This document shows positions 6,008 to 8,358 of a stretch of DNA of 8,358 bases, piece after piece. Positions within the stretch are counted from its first letter, which is position 1, and each line of letters opens with the position of its first letter. The translations under genes and the position numbers were made by a program. Location of the stretch: NCBI GenBank assembly GCA_019058135.1, contig JAHLWE010000028.1, positions 1-8,358 of the forward strand, given 5' to 3'. This stretch comes from Promethearchaeota archaeon. GTDB lineage: Archaea > Asgardarchaeota > Lokiarchaeia > Sigyniarchaeales > SOKP01. Below the pieces are notes generated by a model. The model did no database searches and was not told where the DNA came from. It saw only the letters and a program-made list of their open reading frames with translations.

Positions 6008-6115
6008 ATACTTCCCATATTTTTGAATTGCTTTATTTAGTGGAATAATGTTGTCTGGCGAACGAACGATAGGAAAATTTTTTAATCCGTTTTTACAATT
6101 TTTTTTGCTAATTTC
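6008..6115 (-). other. Protein-like reading frame overlapping and extending past the synthase stop (candidate -1 frameshift tail or gene fragment)
   Basis: In the -1 frame relative to the upstream synthase an open stretch of 36 codons runs from 6115 to a TAA at 6005-6007, crossing the synthase stop at 6082-6084. It has no ATG. Its later part reads FPIVRSPDNIIPLNKAIQ and KYGKY, a composition more like protein than A/T-rich spacer, and the DNA at about 6054-6072 is unusually G/C-rich for a spacer here. The frame is entered from the synthase by one -1 step at an A8 run (6099-6106 on the minus strand), giving LAKKNCKN and then the tail. It could be a frameshift product, a sequencing indel, a gene remnant, or chance. 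Confidence 0.3.
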
Positions 6116-7275
6116 TCAAATTCTTCTTCAGAAATGAATTCCTTGGTCTTAATTAAGGTTTTGATTTCGGTTCGTAGAGTTTCAATTTCTTTATCAGTTG
6201 GGTTTAATCCCATTTTACTCAATTTTGCTTTTATTGCTCGAGATTGAAGTGTGGTAGCACCAAATATCAATTTTCGAGTTTGTCCTATAACATATGGTTG
6301 AATTAATTCCCAAGTAACCCAATTACCCGTTAAGATTTGTTCTACGTGTAAATCTGATTCATGAATATAACAATTTTTTCCCACAATAGCTTTATGTGGC
6401 TGTAATTTGGTTTTACTGTATTTCTCAATTATTTGTGAAATTTCCATAATTTTTTCAAGTTTTAAATTTAAATCTATTTCGTATAGAATTTCAAGTCCCA
6501 TAATTACTTCTTCAGTCGCTGCATTTCCCGCTCTATCCCCAAGACCGTTAAACACAACATCAACTATTTCTGCACCTCCTTCTACTCCCGCAAGTGTATT
6601 TGCGACAGCCAACCCCAGATCATTATGACAATGGACTTCTATTGGAGTTTCTTTAACAATATTCTTAGTAAATGCTACTTGGTCTCTAAAAGCTGTAGGA
6701 AGAGCACATCCATTTCCATCATAAACTACTATTCTATCAACACCAGCATCCAATGCAAGATTGCAAAACTTATCCCAATAATGCGGAGCTACACGCCCTG
6801 ATCCAAATGCTACATAAGCAGATTGTGATTTTGCATATTCAATACCTTCAGTAATTCTGTTGAAAATATCATTTTTACTCTTTAATACGGGATCAGGTAC
6901 AAGTAAAAAGTTTATTATATCCGCTTCTGCAGCAATTATATCATCAACTTCTTTAATAACATCTTCTGCATATAGTCGTGCATGGGAAGATAATTTCATC
7001 TTTATTCCTTCTTTTTTTAATACTTTAAAAGTTTCAGCATGTTCTTTAATCCCAGCAGCATATCCTACTTCAATTTCTGGGGTTCCCATTTCTTCAAGAA
7101 TTTTGGCAATTTCTACTTTTTGATCAATTGTAAAATATGTTCCGGGAGTCTCTTCACCTTCTCTTAGAGTGTCATCTTTAATTATTACATTTTGTGGTAA
7201 ATTCATCTGCTTTCTAACACGGGCAATAAAATTCCATTCAAAACTCCACCAACGTTGATCTTTATCCATTCTCAT
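6082..7275 (-). CDS. DRE-TIM acyltransferase of the isopropylmalate/homocitrate/citramalate synthase family
   Basis: The enzyme should condense acetyl-CoA with a 2-oxo acid by a Claisen reaction. The (beta/alpha)8 domain begins with DDTLREGEETPG (34-45), supplying metal ligand D35 and catalytic R38. HCHND (215-219) gives the two metal-binding His, and GLGDRAGNAATEE (244-256) follows. A C-terminal accessory region carries HESDLH (305-310), as in homocitrate and isopropylmalate synthases. At 397 residues it lacks the roughly 120-residue leucine-sensing domain of full LeuA. Departures from the family include LREGEE where LRDGEQ is usual, and FGATTLQSRA where G-K-H-S-G is common, so the substrate may not be the LeuA one. 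An unusual aromatic lead, RWWSFEWNF (8-16), precedes the barrel. It stands alone, with no leucine, lysine or coenzyme B genes beside it. The start is the ATG at 7275 or the ATG at 7269; neither has a strong ribosome site. The stop follows an A8 slippery run. Confidence 0.85.
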   Translation of the reverse strand: MRMDKDQRWWSFEWNFIARVRKQMNLPQNVIIKDDTLREGEETPGTYFTIDQKVEIAKILEEMGTPEIEVGYAAGIKEHAETFKVLKKEGIKMKLSSHARLYAEDVIKEVDDIIAAEADIINFLLVPDPVLKSKNDIFNRITEGIEYAKSQSAYVAFGSGRVAPHYWDKFCNLALDAGVDRIVVYDGNGCALPTAFRDQVAFTKNIVKETPIEVHCHNDLGLAVANTLAGVEGGAEIVDVVFNGLGDRAGNAATEEVIMGLEILYEIDLNLKLEKIMEISQIIEKYSKTKLQPHKAIVGKNCYIHESDLHVEQILTGNWVTWELIQPYVIGQTRKLIFGATTLQSRAIKAKLSKMGLNPTDKEIETLRTEIKTLIKTKEFISEEEFEKLAKKIVKTD

Positions 7276-7300
7276 GTATGCCTAAGGATTCACAAATATT

Positions 7301-7358
7301 TTGCGATTTTGCATATTCAATACCCCCAACAATTCATTCAAAGAAAAAGTTTATGATA
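7301..7358 (-). pseudogene. Fossil fragment of a synthase-like gene in the spacer
   Basis: Read on the minus strand, this stretch encodes IINFFFE-stop-IVGGIEYAKSQ. The intact synthase nearby has IINFLLV (residues 120-126) and ITEGIEYAKSQ (141-151) in the same order. At DNA level 7301-7324 matches 6823-6846 with one mismatch in 24, including an exact 20-bp repeat (7305-7324 and 6827-6846). In addition 7344-7358 matches 6905-6919 at 14 of 15 bases. The distance between these blocks is 39 bp shorter here than in the gene, an in-frame 13-codon loss, and the copy carries a TGA. It looks like the eroded remnant of a duplicated or paralogous synthase gene. The alternative is a locally copied segment with no coding history. 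Confidence 0.6.
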
Positions 7359-7392
7359 CCTACACTAATATTGAAATAATAATAAAAAATAA

Positions 7393-8358
7393 TTAAATCC
7401 AATCCATTAAAGATTCATCGTTGTTACTATTTTCATTCCATTTAAATTTTTCCCAGTCGATCTTATCTTTAATGTCTGGAATTTTTATACCGTTTGCTCG
7501 GCATTGTTCAACAATATAATCTTGCATACTTTCATATTTTACCCAATAAGGAACATCAATTAATATTATCCCATATTTATTGCATAAATCTCTCTTTTTT
7601 TGGTCATTATTTTGTTGATTTAAGAAATCCTCATATATTTGATGATATATATTAGGAAATATATAATGTTGATAACCTTGATATTCAAAAGCCATTTTTA
7701 AATCGTAATTAAATCCATCAAAATGTGTATTACCACCGAGTTCTTTCTTTAACCAATCGGGTGAGGATTTAGGGAATTTCTTTTTAAAAATCGACTTGAA
7801 CAAACCTCGACATATTCGTTCACTCATGTACTCGGAGCAAGTAAGACACCAATGACCTTCTTTTATATGATCTCCTCTCATCTCGAATTCATGTCCTTTT
7901 GCACACCGAAACTTTAATTTGGAATGAGTGTTTTTAAATTCAATTTCAGTTGAAAGACACTTTCCACCCCTACTTTTAGCAATCTCTTGATACTTTTTAA
8001 GGGAAAGTCTTCTCTTTTTATTTCTCGCACAAATACTACACCAATGTCCTGCTTTTGCGACATCAGCTCTAAGCTCAAATTCATGTTTTTCTATACACTG
8101 AAATTTTAACTTAGTACGAAAATTTTCAATTTCAGTTGAAAGACATATTCCACCTTTATCTCTAGCAATTTCTTGGAATTCTTCGAGAGTTAATTTTTCT
8201 GTTCCCGCACAAATACGACACCAATGACCAAGTTTTAAATTACTTGGTGTCATTTCAAATTCATGTCCTTTCCCACATCGAAATTTTAATTTTATATGAG
8301 CTTTCTCAAATTTCATAGAAAGACATTCTCCGCCTTCCCTTTTAGCTTTTTCTTGACA
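7393..8358 (-). CDS. Zinc-finger-repeat protein with C-terminal restriction-endonuclease-like (VSR-type) domain; 5' end outside the window
   Basis: The visible part is 321 residues and runs off the right edge. The ATG at 8316 is internal: the 14 codons before it (CQEKAKREGGECLS) are the start of another repeat. Three repeats of about 60 residues are seen, each with a KYQEIAKSRGGKCLSTE-like lead, a FRCxKGHEFE segment and GHWCxxC. The likely zinc ligands per unit are Cys, His, Cys, Cys; in the second repeat the first site reads CIEKHEFE, without the usual Gly. After the repeats, SERICRGLFKSIF, HFDGFNYDLKMAFEYQGYQHY and KRDLCNKYGIILIDVPYW resemble the PD-(D/E)xK/VSR-like nuclease core, with Asp in FDGF and Glu in EYQG as candidate metal ligands. 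From general knowledge, this repeat-plus-nuclease layout is common in viral and mobile-element proteins. DNA binding and cleavage are inferred; the target is unknown. Confidence 0.7.
   Translation of the reverse strand, partial: CQEKAKREGGECLSMKFEKAHIKLKFRCGKGHEFEMTPSNLKLGHWCRICAGTEKLTLEEFQEIARDKGGICLSTEIENFRTKLKFQCIEKHEFELRADVAKAGHWCSICARNKKRRLSLKKYQEIAKSRGGKCLSTEIEFKNTHSKLKFRCAKGHEFEMRGDHIKEGHWCLTCSEYMSERICRGLFKSIFKKKFPKSSPDWLKKELGGNTHFDGFNYDLKMAFEYQGYQHYIFPNIYHQIYEDFLNQQNNDQKKRDLCNKYGIILIDVPYWVKYESMQDYIVEQCRANGIKIPDIKDKIDWEKFKWNENSNNDESLMDWI
7939..8145 (-). repeat. Direct repeat of the zinc-finger units (186-bp period)
   Basis: The 21 bases at 7939-7959 recur identically at 8125-8145, exactly 186 bp (62 codons) away; a diverged third copy (TAGAAAGACATTCTCCGCC) is near 8319-8337. 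They encode the CLSTEIE segment of successive units. The near identity implies recent duplication or gene conversion between units, so unit number may vary between strains. Confidence 0.8.

Noticed and set aside
6860..7123. 87-codon + strand frame opposite the synthase gene
   Set aside because: The Ser/Ile-rich product has no domain and the minus strand encodes conserved TIM-barrel motifs here.
8314..8316. ATG at 8316 as the start of the right-hand gene
   Set aside because: The 14 in-frame codons upstream to the edge (CQEKAKREGGECLS) match the lead of the other repeat units, so the ATG is internal and the gene continues outside.

Overview
The window is A/T-rich (about seven bases in ten by eye) and looks archaeal. 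It has short spacers, TATA-like A/T boxes about 25-45 bp before several starts, few Shine-Dalgarno sequences, and a gene mix typical of anaerobic archaea: a NikR-type nickel regulator, a dicluster ferredoxin protein and a DRE-TIM acyltransferase with no pathway neighbours. An Asgard (Lokiarchaeia-like) genome fits best, but this is inferred from composition and gene types; no rRNA or other marker gene is present.

Layout. Bases 121-1395 (+) hold a probable two-gene unit: a compact alkaline-phosphatase-superfamily protein and a NikR regulator with all four nickel ligands and a His-rich tail. A 281-bp convergent spacer follows, with two strong inverted repeats (1433-1501 and 1573-1639). At 1677-2432 (-) is a solitary beta-class DNA methyltransferase with no visible restriction partner. 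A divergent promoter region separates it from a tight (+) operon at 2581-5207: an MFS transporter, a ferredoxin-fused protein and a cysteine-motif protein (CGHHC...CVCG). At 5220-5942 (-) is a multi-pass membrane protein of unknown role. At 6082-7275 (-) is an isopropylmalate/homocitrate synthase-like enzyme, and from 7393 past the right edge (-) is a protein with zinc-binding repeats and a nuclease-like domain.

How the genes may work together. The clearest functional unit is the MFS-ferredoxin-cysteine protein operon. I read it as transport coupled to an undefined redox or metal-dependent step; the ferredoxin and cysteine-motif partners look like conserved families of unknown function. The phosphatase-like gene and nikR are probably cotranscribed, which hints at a nickel-linked role for the former.

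Less obvious signals. (1) Between the synthase and the nuclease gene lies a short fossil of synthase-like coding sequence, anchored by an exact 20-bp repeat of part of the synthase gene, with an apparent 39-bp in-frame deletion and a stop codon. (2) The synthase ends just after an A8 run forming a canonical -1 slippery heptamer; a -1 shift there bypasses the stop and reads a protein-like tail. (3) The ATG at 8316 of the nuclease gene is internal: repeat homology continues to the window edge, so the gene is cut by the window. No tRNA, rRNA, CRISPR array or insertion sequence was seen. No gene-free stretch exceeds 300 bp.
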